A stretch of DNA of 64,000 nucleotides, taken from Coleophoma eucalyptorum. Its lineage: Eukaryota > Ascomycota > Leotiomycetes > Helotiales > Dermateaceae. Under the pieces are notes generated by a model, which was given only the letters and a program-made list of their open reading frames with translations, was not told the DNA's origin and made no database searches. The position numbers and the translations under genes were made by a program. Shown here one piece after another: positions 10,647-23,201 of the stretch. The number at the start of each line of letters is the position of its first letter. Within the stretch, counting starts at the first letter, position 1. Location: positions 248,001 through 312,000 of the forward strand of contig JALRME010000032.1 of assembly GCA_026120035.1 (NCBI GenBank), written 5' to 3'.

Positions 10647-13458
10647 TTAATATACAAAAGCCGCCTGTGTCAATGGCAATGAAGTTGCCGCTTCACAAGT
10701 CATATGCATACCATCCGCCTCTACACGGTAATTCTCTGGATCTATCATCATCTTGGGCATAGTGTCATTGAACTTCATGTCCTTTTTGCCAATTTTCCTG
10801 CAGTTCTTGACGGCCACGACACGCTTCTTGAGACCATAGCTGGCGATGGCTCCAGATGTAATGGAAGATTGCGAGACGAAATGGATAGAGGTCTTAGGCA
10901 CGAGAGGAGCAAACATTGGCCGGGCAATGATAGGTTGAACAGTTGGGATAGAGGCGTTTGGATCACCCTTTGCTATTTGTTAGCTTGTAAGTACGGATAC
11001 GGGACGGAGAACTTACCATTTGGGCATAGGAGATTATGCCACTCTTGATGACGGTCATGGGTTTGGTGCCAAACCATGCTGGATCCCAGACAACCAAATC
11101 CGCTACCTTGCCGACCTCGATACTTCCAATAACGTGGCTCATACCTTGCGCGATTGCCGGGTTGATGGTATACTTGCTAACATATCGCTTCACACGGAAA
11201 TTGTCTGCTCCAGTTCCCTCGTCTTCCTTAAGTGTACCTCGTTGTACTTTATTCTTGTGTGCAGTGTTCCATGTTCTGAGAATAACTTCGCCACAACGAC
11301 CCATTGCTTGGGAATCTGAGGACATCATACTAATAGCGCCGAGGTCATGAAGCACGTCCTCAGCAGCTATTGTCTCGGCGCGGATACGTGACTCGGCAAA
11401 AGCGACATCTTCTGGAATGTTCTTGGACAGATGGTGACATACCATCAACATATCAAGATGTTCATCAAGTGTATTTCTAGTGAATGGTCTGGTGGGGTTG
11501 GTTGACGATGGCAACACGTTAGCGTGCTCGACGACACTCATGATATCTGGTGCATGGCCACCACCAGCGCCTTCGGTATGATATGTATGAATTGCACGAT
11601 CCTTGAATGCTGCAATTGTAGCCTCAACAAAGCCGGACTCGTTTAGAGTGTCTGTGTGGATTAAGCATTGTATGTCCAGCTCATCACAGACTGTCAAGCA
11701 AGAGTCGATGGCCGAGGGTGTGGTACCCCAATCCTCGTGAAGCTTGAGACCACATGCTCCAGCATTGACTTGCTCCCGTAATGCTAAGGGATTACTATCG
11801 TTGCCTTTACCTGTGATACCAAGATTTACTGGTAAAGTGTCGCAAGCTTGCAGCATTTCTCGCATATAATTCTTACCAGGCGTACAGGTAGTTGCACTCG
11901 TACCAGCACTAATTATATCAGTTATAGCGAACATTCAATAGTAGAAAAACATACCTAGGACCGGTGCCTCCTCCGAGCATGGTAGTGATTCCGGATGAGA
12001 TAGCTTCGTAAATTTGTTGAGGGCAGATGAAATGAATGTGAGTATCAAAACCACCAGCAGTGATAATCTTTCCTTCGCCAGCGATGACATCGGTACAAGA
12101 TCCAACAATCATACCAGGGCTCACCCCTTCCATAACATCAGGGTTACCAGCTTTACCAATACCAACAATATTGCCATTCTTTACACCAATATCTGCCTTA
12201 TAGATTCCGGTCCAGTCGACAATAAGAGCATTAATAATAACCAGATCTAGAGAGATCTCATCGGAAACGCCTGAGGCTTGACCCATACCTTCTCGCAAAG
12301 TCTTCCCACCTCCAAACTTGCATTCATCTCCATAAGAAGTGAGGTCTTTCTCGACCTTAATCCACAAATCCGTGAATCCGAGCCGAATAGTATCGCCGAC
12401 GGTTGGGCCAAACATAGTGGCATAGGCAGCTCTATCCATCTCAAATGCATCAATGTGGGCCATATCACCTGCAGGATCAGGGGTGTGTGCGAAGCCACCC
12501 TTTTGAAGCTTTTCGATGATACTGTCTACGCGAGTCAAATCCACCTTGCCATCCGCGAGGTTGTTTCCACCTCGAATCACCTTATGTCCTCCAATCTCAA
12601 CCAGCGTAACTGTCTTGGCATCTCCTGGCTCGAAGCGGACGGAGGTTCCTGCTGCAATATCAAGTCGATAGCCGTAGGCTTTCTTACGATCGAAGTCCAA
12701 TTGGGGATTTGTCTCAATAAAGTGGTAATGGGAACCAATCTTCCACTGTCAGTCCCAGATAGACCCTTTTTGTAACTATGACTAACCTGAATTGGTCTGT
12801 CTCCCCTACTCGTAACCTTTATTTTAATTCTCTTCCGTCCTTCATTCAGCCTCACCCTCCCCTTCACCGTGATGACTGCCCCTGGTTGTCTGGTCGCTTC
12901 ATATTCCTCGTCGTTGGGCAACTCGAAGAGGTCCTGTCTAGGTATAGGTAGGAAGCTACCGTATAATGCTTTTGCTAAGTCGCCATCGTCGCTGCTAATT
13001 GGGTGGTGGACAGTAACGAGGTAGGTACCCGTGGGAAATGTTCCCTCGACCATGATTTCGGTAAGAGTGGAGCAGACTGAGGGAAGGACGTGTCGGCGAC
13101 CCAGCATAGTGGCCCCGATGGACATAAGGTCCGCAACGGTGTGTCCTCCATCCCGAATGAGCTTCAAACTATTAGTCCGGAGTGATTTGATCTATAGGCA
13201 GGAAACGGAACAACCTCTTGAAGATTGCTTGCGATCAAGGCCTGCGCCACAAGTCAATTACCATATCTGTATATGCAAGGTCTACGGGTACCTACACAAG
13301 CTTCTGAGTGGTTGAGTCTTACACCGCGAGCAAGACGCTTTTGCGCGAGAAAACCAAGCTGTGAGATAACAAGCTTGTCCACCTGTTTTCGAGTCAGTCG
13401 AGAGCCGTAGATGAGGCCTGGTACCGGGATAGCTCACTTCTTTCGGTATTAGATGCAT
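10647..13458 (-). CDS. ureB: Urease (single-chain fungal type)
   Basis: Seven exons fit: 13458-13438, 13382-13296, 13241-13215, 13161-12787, 12739-11955, 11908-11017 and 10967-10647. They encode 835 residues, the usual length of eukaryotic urease, with gamma, beta and alpha parts fused in order. The start MHLIPKE lies on a 21 bp first exon. The next exons give [14 protein letters not shown] and ALIASNLQE. The active site shows the carbamylated Lys near residue 487 in [11 protein letters not shown], the Ni-binding [10 protein letters not shown] region, and [15 protein letters not shown] with the later VCHHL flap. The enzyme hydrolyses urea to ammonia and carbamate in the cytosol and needs accessory proteins for nickel loading. 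None of these is in the window. The intron after exon 3 has a weak GTTGTT donor. The Dur3 urea importer is encoded about 31 kb away. Confidence 0.96.
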
Positions 13459-13592
13459 TTTTAGGAGTATATACTATAAAATAGTGAAGCAGAGGAAGCT
13501 GGCGACGTCTAACTCTAGAAGCTCTGCTGAGGTTGAGGGGACTTTGTTCGGCTGAATTGCTACCCCGCAGAAATCAGCTCTTTTTGATGTTA

Positions 13593-13782
13593 CGATAAGG
13601 TTTGACGTGCTGATTAGTTGATAGAAACAGGGGTAAAGACTTGGCAGCGCAGAGATATAGCTCGATAGAAAAGGGAACTCGTATACTCTTCACATAAGTA
13701 AGATTTACTTCAAGGTTATTACTCCTAATATAGCAGTAGACATGTGTATATATTGTGTAATATAATGCAAATGTTTTTATCA
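13593..13782. promoter_or_regulatory. GATA-type sites upstream of urease
   Basis: HGATAR matches lie at 13593-13598 (CGATAA), 13663-13668 (CGATAG) and, on the other strand, 13777-13782. They are 135-325 bp upstream of the urease ATG. AreA/NIT2 GATA factors switch on nitrogen-scavenging genes in ascomycetes. Single six-base matches are common, so this is suggestive only. The rest of 13459-14014 is AT-rich without a gene. Confidence 0.4.
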
Positions 13783-14014
13783 ATATGTGGCTCGGAGCCA
13801 TGACTCCAGACTCGACCATCCGTCTGCCACCTTGATTCCCCAATCCTCGTCATCCATGCTAGGAACTTGATAATTAGTTCAAAGATGTGCTGTTGTGTAA
13901 TACTAATGAGCAAACTCCTTGAAACCCAACCCATACCCCACCAAGGTATCTTATGCAAACCATGAGAACGCCAATGCATGCAACGCTAAAATGCTTTCAA
14001 AAATAAAGAAAGGT

Positions 14015-15773
14015 CTATGTGAACCCAGGAAATGCCTTCACAAGAGTTTGTCGCCCTGGAGTTGAATTAGCCTCATTGAATCTGTCACAAAGGAATGGGA
14101 CTAACTTACATGCCGGTATTCGACGACGATGCAGTGAATCTATATCTTCTAGAAGTGGAGATCGACGGGCGAGTTCTAGGACCCTACGTTGAGCGATTTC
14201 GCGCCTGGACAATCCTGGCGTCAAGGGCTGTGGTATTTGTGTGCCTAGAAGTGATTCACGAAGGTCTATAGGGCTATCGCTTCGTTCCAAAGGCTCATGT
14301 GGCTGAAATGATATTGGATCCGGAACGTGTCGGTTTCTTCTTGAACGTGACGAGCTGAGGGTGTTCATCACTCTGGCTGCACCAAAGCCTGACAGGAAAG
14401 ATCTTTCGGCACCTTGTTCGCTTTCTGATGTGCTGTCATGGACAGTAACTCGGGAACGGAGGTCGCGCATGTTGCGCTCTCTTCGAACCATATTATTTGT
14501 GATCTTAGTCCCACAATATCCGAGAGGCAAGACACTTCTCTTACACAAGGGGCATAGAGAACTGTGATTGCTCAAGTAGGTCTCGATACATTCAGGATGG
14601 AAAATGTGTCCGCATGGTATCTCTTGTATAGTGCTAATTTTCGTTTGAAAGTCTTCCAGACAGATCGAACAGCTTGATTGAGAATCTGAAGGAATCATTT
14701 CGGGGGCTGTAGAAGCAGCGATCTGGAATTCTGCTATGGCGACTTCGTCTTGACTGTTCTCATATCCAGGTGGGCTTGCTGGAATCTCTCGTTGACCTAC
14801 AGGAGGTATCGACTTTTCATGATCACTGAAAACAGGCCCCCGCTTCTCGCCCTCGTTGCCGTAGACGTAGAGTGGCATCTTGCTTAGGATACTTGCTGGA
14901 ACTGTAAGGCGTTTGATACCCAAAGTTTCGAGGTTAACCTCGCCTCTTTCAACGCGTCCTTGCAATGATCTTCGCCGCTGATGAAGGAGCAAGTGCATGG
15001 AAGCTGATGTCAAACCCAATAACGCTGCTAGAACAGCGATTATAACGAAGACGTAAAGCCATACACCCGGTGTTTTAGATGATCCTGGGACGCTGACTTT
15101 TGTGAATATGCGCACATAGTCTCGAATATCGATGTTAGGTATTTCTGATATTTCGTGACCATGTGGGACGTTCGTAAGGTTTCCAGAATAAAGGCTTGAC
15201 TCCTGCATCATACGAGCACCCACAGCCCCTGGGACCGCAAAGACTGGGTATTGATTCTGCGACTTCCATCGTCCACCATCATGCAAAGTCCATTGTGGGT
15301 CACTGACTGGAGGAGGACGCTCCGTACCATTGTCTGGTTTATAAAAGATGAACGCTCGCATAGGGTCCAACTTGGCTGCCGCTAGGTAAGATTTCGTGCA
15401 GTTCTCATTTATCCACGGCGCAATGGCTATTAAAGTAAAATCTGTATGGGGCAGATTCGCTTGTCGTGTGACATTGGAAGGGATGTAAGGTTTTGAAATA
15501 TTGACACACGGATCTGATGCAAGCAGGTCTGGGACGTATAGAAAGCCACGCAGCTTGCCATCAGCAGGAATATTATGTGTTGATAGTATCGTGAAATCAG
15601 AGCCATCGATTGATTCCGAATATGACATGTTAGGCTATAGGATATCAGCACAAAATCGCCATAAATGATGGGTCGATGCTTACTCTCAACCGCGCGACAA
15701 CGCGTTCAAGATCCGAATCTGTATCGCTGGCCGGCCATTCGATATTTGGGAAAAGGAGACTGCAAAGATTCAT
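14015..15773 (-). CDS. Membrane-anchored RING-H2 protein, probable E3 ubiquitin ligase
   Basis: Three exons fit: 15773-15684, 15634-14110 and 14055-14015, for 551 residues. An extracytoplasmic N-terminal half with N-glycosylation sequons (NVT, NGT, NLT) resembles a protease-associated region. One membrane helix follows (WLYVFVIIAVLAALLGLT). Further on is a RING-H2 finger, CSICLEDF ... CGHIFHPEC ... CPLC, so all eight ligands are present. The tail is Ser/Arg-rich. This PA-TM-RING layout fits ubiquitin ligases of endosomes and vacuoles (inference). The last intron (14056-14109, 54 bp) has no stop and keeps frame. Removing it gives a clean RRIPAWRQTL junction. The first exon lacks an obvious signal peptide, so the true start may lie upstream beyond another intron. 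Confidence 0.82.
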
Positions 15774-16619
15774 GTCAGAACGTTGGAGAGGACTATAAAC
15801 AAATCATCCAGAGGTGTTGTGCTCATTGGTGATGGTGTGTGATGGCAACGACTACGTCGAAGCCTTGATGTCGAGACGGACACGACATCGTTGGCATCAC
15901 CGATATCACGACCAGAGTCGACATCCATCGCACGAAGAAAGCAGAATACTTACACATCGTTTTGTAAGTATGCTACATGTCTTATCAGCATAGTTCCCAG
16001 TAAAGGTTAAGATGATGGCAGCCAAGGTCTTGGCTCAATCCGCATCTCTGGGGTATGCAGAGAAGGGACCGGATGGACGGAGTGACTCACGCATCGTTGG
16101 ATCGTGACATACAGGCCTATTGCGCCTGGCAATGACCGGTCTGTGATGTCTCTATCACTGCTAACATGTGTACAAGGGCTGCGCCGGCTGTGGAGATCTC
16201 GAGATGACGAAGAGGGGCAATATTGATAATGAAGCTGATGAATGACAAGAGATTTAGAATCTTGGCATTATGGGCTTGGCCCTCGGAAGGAAAAGCTTGT
16301 CTCGACGACTAGTGTCTTTGCATGGCGCACGGCACAAACGAATCTCTTCTATTGGAGCCCTGAAACTTGAGTGGAGATGGTAATTACACGTGATAGTACT
16401 TAATAATGTTAGCGAGTCTTCTCACGTGTTTAGCCTACTTATCCAGTTAGCGTCGTTGTCAACTTCAGGTTCAGCCTCATCCTCAACATCGCAGCCCTGC
16501 GGTAGTTCGCAGCCTACCTTGTCTTGCACAACCACTCTTAAATTCGAAGCGTCAGCAGCCGCAAAAAATATAGGAAGAGTTCACACGTCAGGCATTCAAT
16601 TGTTGCCCTTACTACCGAA
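15774..16619. promoter_or_regulatory. Shared divergent promoter with paired CACGTG boxes
   Basis: About 850 bp separate the RING gene start from the ada3 start. Two perfect CACGTG boxes occur at 16387-16392 and 16423-16428, 36 bp apart and about 200 bp before the ada3 ATG. bHLH factors (Cbf1- or USF-like) bind this sequence. A possible upstream exon of the RING gene may also lie here. Confidence 0.45.
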
Positions 16620-18702
16620 ATGCCACCTGCTTCGGGCCAGAAAGCGCTTGGCAAGAAAGCAAACAACTCCCGACAATCACGAAGTCGCAATACCACCCCC
16701 AGCCTTTCCGGCTCCAGCACAACGAGTCTCCCACGTACAGAGCTTGCAGAGACTGCCTACCTAGAGCTTCCCGTCTCGTCTTTCCATACCTTTCCAGTCG
16801 ACGAGATTGTGGAGCAACATGCGTCCACGATCCCCTCTTCCAAGGATCTTGAAGGCCTCGTCGAAAGATTACGGCGCTTTGTGGAAGTAGTTGATACTAG
16901 AGGCAACACATGTGACCGGGGCATGCGCCTGCTTTCAAAGTTGAGAAAAGAGAGATTAGAAGAGATTGAGTCGGATCGAAGAGATGAGGAACGGAAAGAT
17001 AGGATGAAAAAGGATGCCGAGGAGGAAGAGCGTGGAAGAAAGGCCAACAAGATCAAGAAGAAAAGTAAGGATGCAAGTAGACCAAGAGAGGAACGGCCAC
17101 TTACACATGGTGCGCATGGGCTTGCACCTCAAGATGGCTCCAACTTAGGTATGCTCAACTCTCCTATATCTTGATTCTATCTATCTTGAAGCTCTAGGAT
17201 CAGTACTAACATGATTAGAACACACTTCCCCGGCTCGAGATTCTACAGTGCGCAAACAATCACGAAAGACGGAAAGAGACAATGACTCCGCAAGCTCATC
17301 TCTTTCTCCTCCCGCATCACCAGCAGGCATGGATTTGGATAGTAAGGAGGAAGTTATTAAGAACGAGGAGGAGGATGATTCGGACGACGATCACCAACCA
17401 CCTCCTGCGCCAGCTGTACCACATATGCAGACTTTTGGAGATGACCCGTCTACTTTTCCCGACCCTACCGTTTACCACATCAGAGAAGTGAAACCCGGGA
17501 TGAGTGAGAGGGAGATCAAAGAGATTTACTCCGTTGCGGATTATCCACATGATGATTTGCATGATCTGATTCCTGGAACTCCACCTGATATGGATTTCAG
17601 TAACGCGAAGCCAACCAACCAGGTTCAGGCCAACACATTTGCCACGTATCTGGAACCGTTTTTCCGTTCTTTCACAGAAGAAGACCTTGCTTTTTTGCGC
17701 GAGAGAGGGGACAGGACAAATGCATTTGTTATCCCGCGTCGAGGCAAGAGGCACTATTTGGAAGTTTGGGCAGAAGATGATGGAGCGATGTCGGTAGATA
17801 CCCCAAAGCAAGACAGGGATAAGCTTCCAGCAAACCAACCTCGAGGAGACATCGAGAATATGGACGATTCTGTGGCAGAAACAGATCAAATATCGGCTGG
17901 CCCACTACTATCTAGACTTCTTGCGACTATGCGGCCAGAACATCGCGCGCCGGTCTCAGACCCTGCGTCTAATGGACTTACCAATGGCGAGGCAAGCACT
18001 AATGGTGAATCCAATGCTGATCTGGACGCATTTTTTAATGATGCACCTGCTCCACCATCGCCTCTACCACCAGCAACTACAATGAAAGATTCAAATTCTG
18101 AAGCCTGGAAGAAAGCCAACCATCCGAAGCTGGAATATGCACATATGGACGAACGCATTAAGCAAGAACTTCGTCATATTGGCTTTCTCCCTCCTGACAT
18201 CGAACCTGATTATGATGCTCACTGGGATGATGAGATTGCGGCTCGTCTTCGAATGCTTCAAGCAAGACTAAAAGAGCAGTCGATAATTAATGGCGCACGT
18301 AAGGCTCGCTTACAAGATCTCACCAAAGAACGGTTAGCTCATCAGGAGTACACTACCATTCTTGAAGATCTCGACGGTCAAGTTCAGACTGCTTACCTGA
18401 AACGAACCCGTACCATGGGCAAGAGTAAGAAGGCGAAGAGACCAGGAGGTGCAGGAGGCGGTAACCACGCTGCCGTCAATGGAGGACTTGCTCGACCTGG
18501 AATCGGTGATATGACGAAGACCTTGATGGAACGTAGGAAGAAATGGATTGATAGCATTGGCCCTGTCTTTGATGACGAGAGAGGACTAGGGAAAGTTCCA
18601 AGGCATACAGATGAGGGCAGCTCCATTTTCAAGCCTGTCAATCTTTCAGAATTTATCAAACGAGAAAAGGAAAGCTGGGATGAGGAGGGTGATGAGGAGT
18701 AG
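16620..18702 (+). CDS. ada3: Ada3/Ngg1 subunit of SAGA/ADA acetyltransferase
   Basis: Two exons (16620-17148 and 17219-18702, 70 bp intron, phase 1) give 670 residues. The N-terminal third is a charged helical region with a Lys/Glu-rich coiled-coil stretch. The middle is acidic and Pro/Ser-rich. A conserved block carries [18 protein letters not shown] and [11 protein letters not shown]. The C-terminal Ada3 domain shows [28 protein letters not shown] and [15 protein letters not shown]. Ada3 links Gcn5 and Ada2 and stimulates nucleosome acetylation. The gene starts opposite the RING protein and converges on the oxygenase-like gene. Gcn5 is encoded 11 kb to the left on the same strand. Confidence 0.9.
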
Positions 18703-18908
18703 ATGGATGATGCGATATACTCTCAAAATTAAATAAGTTGTAGTTCAATTATGGCGGGAAGATTATCATAATATGAAGGGGAATGGGCGTTTACAAGGAG
18801 ATGGGCAGCAAAGCCCGAGCTGGTTTCAATAGAGCACCATAACTTTCTAGCACAGAGCATTCAGAATTCGGAACAGTGGCATCACACTGTAAAAAATCAA
18901 ACGTTTAT

Positions 18909-20122
18909 TCATTTTGTCGTATTTTTCTCCACGATTCCCCTAGCAAACTCCCCAAAACTAATCCCCTGCTCCGAATCCACAATCTCGCCCAAGTTCGGCT
19001 GCGTGAACACAGCGAGCGTATTCCTCGCAATTCTCCCACCAGCATCCTCTCCTGTTGTCTTCCCTGGCCTCACCCCCTTCACATAATGCGGCACCGCTTT
19101 GAACCTTCCCTTCGTAATCCGTTGCAACGCCTCACCAGTCTGGAACGCTATACAATCCCTGGGGATCTTAACCTGCACCGTCTCCCCATTCCGAGATTGA
19201 ATATATAGTCCGGCTTCAGGATCTGGAGAGCTTGCGAGCTCTTGTAATACGGGTAAATATGGCGGTTGGTAAGAATAAGACATAGGTACGGCAGGTGGTT
19301 GCCGCGTTTCGTTGATGAACATTGCTGATGTCAGGCCTGTAAGACAACCGTGGTCAAGATGAGTGGCGCACCAATCATCATCTGTTTCCTTGGCCTCTTC
19401 TTTTGGATCCGATGGAAAGTAATGCAGCAACCGCGCTTTTGTCGTCGTTGAGGTCTTGACGACATGTTCGAGGTATCCTTTCTGGTAGTCTGGAATTTCT
19501 TGTTCCGCATACCGGTCACATGCTTTTGCCACGAGGACACCCGTGTCGATTATCATGCGGCAGAGATCCTCGAATGTGTCCTTGAAGCCGGGTAATACTG
19601 CTTTGGGCCATAGATTGGCGCTCAGATATTCTGGGAAGTTTTCCTCGTTGAACTCTGCAGTCGGCTTAGCGCAGTCGAGGGTGGGATCTACATAGAAAGC
19701 ACAGTTTGCGTAGAATGATCCTTTCAATGTATCGACCTGTCCGTTCTTAAGCGTCTCTTTGCCCAGAGACCAACCTGTCAGGTATTTTGCAGCCGGATTC
19801 TCGAGTTTAGCTAGATGGCTGTGTCAGCTGGTTTTCTGGGAAACCAGATAGAGGAAACAAGGGTACTTACCGAGAACGTGGGGAGGAAGATTTCCTAGGT
19901 AAGAGGAATAGGACAGAAGTCTATGCCTGAGCTCGTGAAATGATGCAGGGATATCTTTTACAATGATTACTCCAAGTGATTCTGGTCCAAATGCTTCTTC
20001 TAGCGTTGAAAAGGAGACGCTTCCTAGGAAAGTCATTTAGTACTTGTTGTACATGCGCCGTCTTCGAATTACTTACCATTTTGCAGGTCTTTTAGACTGA
20101 CAGTAACGGCTTTTGCAGTCAT
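18909..20122 (-). CDS. 2OG-Fe(II) oxygenase-like protein
   Basis: Three exons (20122-20077, 20023-19871 and 19810-18909; introns 53 and 60 bp) give 366 residues. The fold is that of the isopenicillin N synthase/clavaminate-like group. It has an early DIPASFHELRHRLLSY helix, the iron ligands His and Asp in THLDHGCLTG, and a distal His in RFKAVPHYV. An Arg-x-Thr in RNTLAVF would bind 2-oxoglutarate. All three metal ligands are present, so an active oxygenase is likely. The substrate cannot be read from sequence. It has no secondary-metabolite neighbours, which argues for a housekeeping role. It diverges from frg1 with only 254 bp between starts. Confidence 0.85.
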
Positions 20123-20376
20123 ATTTCCTAGTTTTTAATCCCCTAAAAAACGTCAAGTAAAACACAAAGTTTAGAGTAATTTAACTTGGGCTGTTATCTA
20201 GGTATTTATCTGGATTCGAGGGGCTCGCTCGGTTCAGAAAATAAGAGGGGGCCGATAGAAGATACTGCCCCATCTCGCCGCCTTCCGCAACCCCAGCTTC
20301 GAAAAAGGCAGCTCACAACTTGGCAACGAACTCGGACCTCGAACTATATACCAAACCCAATCAACTCTCCTAAAGC

Positions 20377-21256
20377 ATGGTCAGCGCATTATCATTTAAA
20401 GGTGACAAGAAAACTAAGAAGAGGAAGCGCGTTGATACGGCTGAGAAGTTTGGCGATCCTAAATCTGGGCCTAGCTCGAGTAGCAAGGAAGTCGCAAATG
20501 TCGCGGACGCAGATGTCGAGGACGATAGCTGGGTGACTGCTGAGGCTGCAACTGACGTTGTGGGGCCTATCGTTTTTGTATTGCCCTCTGAACCTCCGAC
20601 TTGTATAGCGTGCGATACAAATGGGCAGGTGTTTACGAGTGCGCTAGAGAATGTCATTGATGGAGATCCCGCGACTGCTGAACCGCATGATGTCAGACAG
20701 GTCTGGGTCGCGAATCGAGTTGCTGGGACAGAGACGTTCACTTTCAAGGGACATCATGGAAGGTATACTGCATATCCAGTGCCTCTACTTACCAAGATGA
20801 GTACTGACTACTTGCAGATATCTAAGCTGTGATAAATATGGCATCCTTTCAGCAAGCACCGAAGCTGTCTCCCCGCTAGAGTCCTTCCTCACAATTCCCA
20901 CTGCCGATACACCAGGCACTTTCCAGATCCAAACACCGCGCGACACCTTTCTCACCATCAAGCCTACCGCATCCTCGAAAGCCAATGCATTGCCAGAGAT
21001 CCGTGGCGACGCGGATGCCATTACCTTCAATACAACGTTGCGAATACGTATGCAAGCGAGGTTCAAGCCGAAGTTGAAGGCGAGCAAGGAGGAGAAGGCG
21101 AAGGAGAAGATCAGTAGGAAGGAACTTGAGGAGGCTGTTGGGAGACGACTGGATGATGATGAGGTTAGGAAGCTTAAGAAAGCGAGGAGGGAAGGCGATT
21201 ATCATGAGGCTTTGTTGCTGATCAAGGTTAAGAATAAACATGATAAGTATAGTTGA
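20377..21256 (+). CDS. frg1: FRG1-like protein
   Basis: Two exons (20377-20762 and 20818-21256, 55 bp intron, phase 2) give 274 residues, close to the family length. A basic N-terminus (KKTKKRKR) acts as a likely nuclear or nucleolar signal. The beta-trefoil core shows VWVANRV, FKGHHGRYLSCDKYG and FLTIPTADTPGTFQIQT. The C-terminus is Lys/Glu-rich with KELEEAVGRRLDDDE. FRG1 proteins associate with pre-mRNA splicing and rRNA processing. The function here is by family. The start ATG gives a protein beginning at the usual point just before the basic patch. Confidence 0.87.
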
Positions 21257-21778
21257 GATGGCTTGCGGATCTACATCTTTGATATTTAGACGTTCAATCA
21301 TTAGCTGCTTAACGCAGTTGGAAAGAGAGTCCTCCGAGAATGCTCTGGGGCAAGCCCTGTCCGCTTATGAAGCATCTGGACTACCAGAAATTAGGACAAC
21401 AGCGACCCCAGTCCTGTACATGAGTGCAGATACACATTGCTTGTCCGAGAATCTCATCTGTAGGCCGGGCTCATCAAGTGTCACCGAAAAAGTTTCAAAA
21501 CGGATGGAGGTTCCGGGGACATAGAAGCAATGCCGGCAATACTATTTTTCTCAAGACCAATACGGCATTTTAATGATGTTGAAATGACAATAACCTTGGG
21601 ATCCGGCCAGATATCTAAACTTGTATTGCAAATAATGCTACGCTATTGGGGTATCTTGTGAAAACACAAAGCAAACTATATTTCCCTGGGAACCTCACCA
21701 TCAAAGCAAGCGCTATAAAAGCCAACTCTATGCCAATGTGTACACATTCAAATGGTAGTCCTTTAGCCATCTCTTGCT
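21257..21778. other. Intergenic between convergent frg1 and sfr1
   Basis: About 520 bp of 3' flank. No motif or frame of interest was seen. Confidence 0.6.
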
Positions 21779-22819
21779 CTAGTCACACCATCTCTGCTCC
21801 TCTCGACTATATCCGATAACCTTAAGATCCACGTTCAAAGTCTTGAGCATCATAGCCATAGTAAACTCCTACAAAATCAACATTCATCAGCAAACAATAG
21901 CTCCGACAGTGAAAGAGAAGCTCACATCCTCTTGGCCTGGATCTTCGCCTGTGTCAGTGCGCAAAGCTTTCTCATTTTCTGTCTCTGGATCAACATCATA
22001 CTCAGCATAAAGATCCTGCTTTTTGATAGCTGGTTTCTCGGCTCCATCATCATCAGAGCCGGAACCACCATCATTATTGTCTGCACCTTCTGCATTCCAC
22101 GAGTTTTGAAAGTCTTGCTGTCGCTTTTGCATGTCTTTCCAAGCTCGAGGTCCACCCATGCTACGGTTTTGTATTAGCATCTTGCTTCAAAATTGCATAG
22201 AAGTGAATAACCAAAGATTAGTGAGTGGTCTTTCCCTTATAAATCACAAAGAAGCCACTGCAACATACCGATTGACACGATCCCTAGCACCACTAAACAT
22301 GTCCTCAGCAGCGATTCGAGATGCATTCCGCCATTTAACAATCAAATTTCTCAATTCGGCATCAATTATAAAATCTTTCTGCGATGCATCCTCCAAACAG
22401 TTTTCGTATTTTCCTGAATCGTGTTCAATCTTCTGGGCCTGCTCCGCTCTGTCCAACTCTTCCTTGAGCTCTCTCAATTCTTTCTCCAACTCCTTCTGCT
22501 TCTTGAGTAATGGTGCAATGTCAGGATCTAAGTTCAGGTTTGTACTGGGAGTGGGTAAGGAAGAGCCTTTCTTGCCGCGCCGTGACGAGAGGGGTGTTGT
22601 GGTCGATGCCGGATTGGATAATCGCGGCAATGCGGTAGAAGTAGGTGTATAAGGAATATTACAGGTCTTCACTTGTGTGCGGTTTCGCGCCTTACTGCTT
22701 TCTGGAGTCGTAGTCAACACAGATGGTGTCTTGAACGGCGTTTTAAACGGGGAGCGAAATGGCTTTGAAAGCGTGTTCGAGGCATCAATTCGGCGTCGTT
22801 TTGCGGCGGGGGTAGACAT
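21779..22819 (-). CDS. sfr1: Sfr1/Mei5-like recombination mediator
   Basis: Three exons (22819-22269, 22160-21926 and 21868-21779; introns 108 and 57 bp) give 291 residues. The N-terminus is basic with tandem PFRSPFKTPFKTP motifs, a hallmark of Sfr1/Mei5 and similar DNA-binding tails. A coiled coil (LLKKQKELEKELRELKEEL) follows, then the C-terminal block with LIVKWRNASRIAAEDMF and GARDRVNRMGGPRAWK. The extreme C-terminus is FTMAMMLKTLNVDL. In yeasts the Swi5-Sfr1 pair stabilises Rad51/Dmc1 filaments. Swi5 is not in the window. The second exon junction is supported by restoration of RMGG. It diverges from the WD40 gene over 382 bp. Confidence 0.78.
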
Positions 22820-22858
22820 CTCGAACCATTTGATGCAGGTTAGTGCTGTGTGATAAGT

Positions 22859-22971
22859 GACGCGATCAATACGATATGTAGCATCTGTGAACTGTCCCTG
22901 GTCTTGAGTGGTATTTAGATGATGTCAAAGTTGCTGCTTGGCGACGCGAGGATTGAACGCCTGATCACGTG
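22859..22971. promoter_or_regulatory. Repeated GACGCGA and one CACGTG box
   Basis: GACGCGA occurs at 22859-22865 and 22943-22949, 40 and 124 bp upstream of the sfr1 ATG. This resembles the MBF/MCB cell-cycle core (ACGCG) that drives S-phase and repair genes in fungi. CACGTG lies at 22966-22971 in the same divergent promoter with the WD40 gene. Confidence 0.4.
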
Positions 22972-23201
22972 TGGTTAGACCTCGGGTTTTTCGCGCGTTC
23001 AGTAGATGGCATCTCAAAATCAAAATTTAAAGATCCTGCACATAAGTAGGCTAGAGAAAAGTTCTGGGGTCGATTCAAGAAAGTGCATGGTAAAGTCGTG
23101 GTTTCCAAAATCTCGACCAAAATCCTCAGCATATAAGTTACACGAAATTTTCACTTTTCACCGCACACCCATTTCTCTAGAATTTTTGAAAGGAAGATAA
23201 G

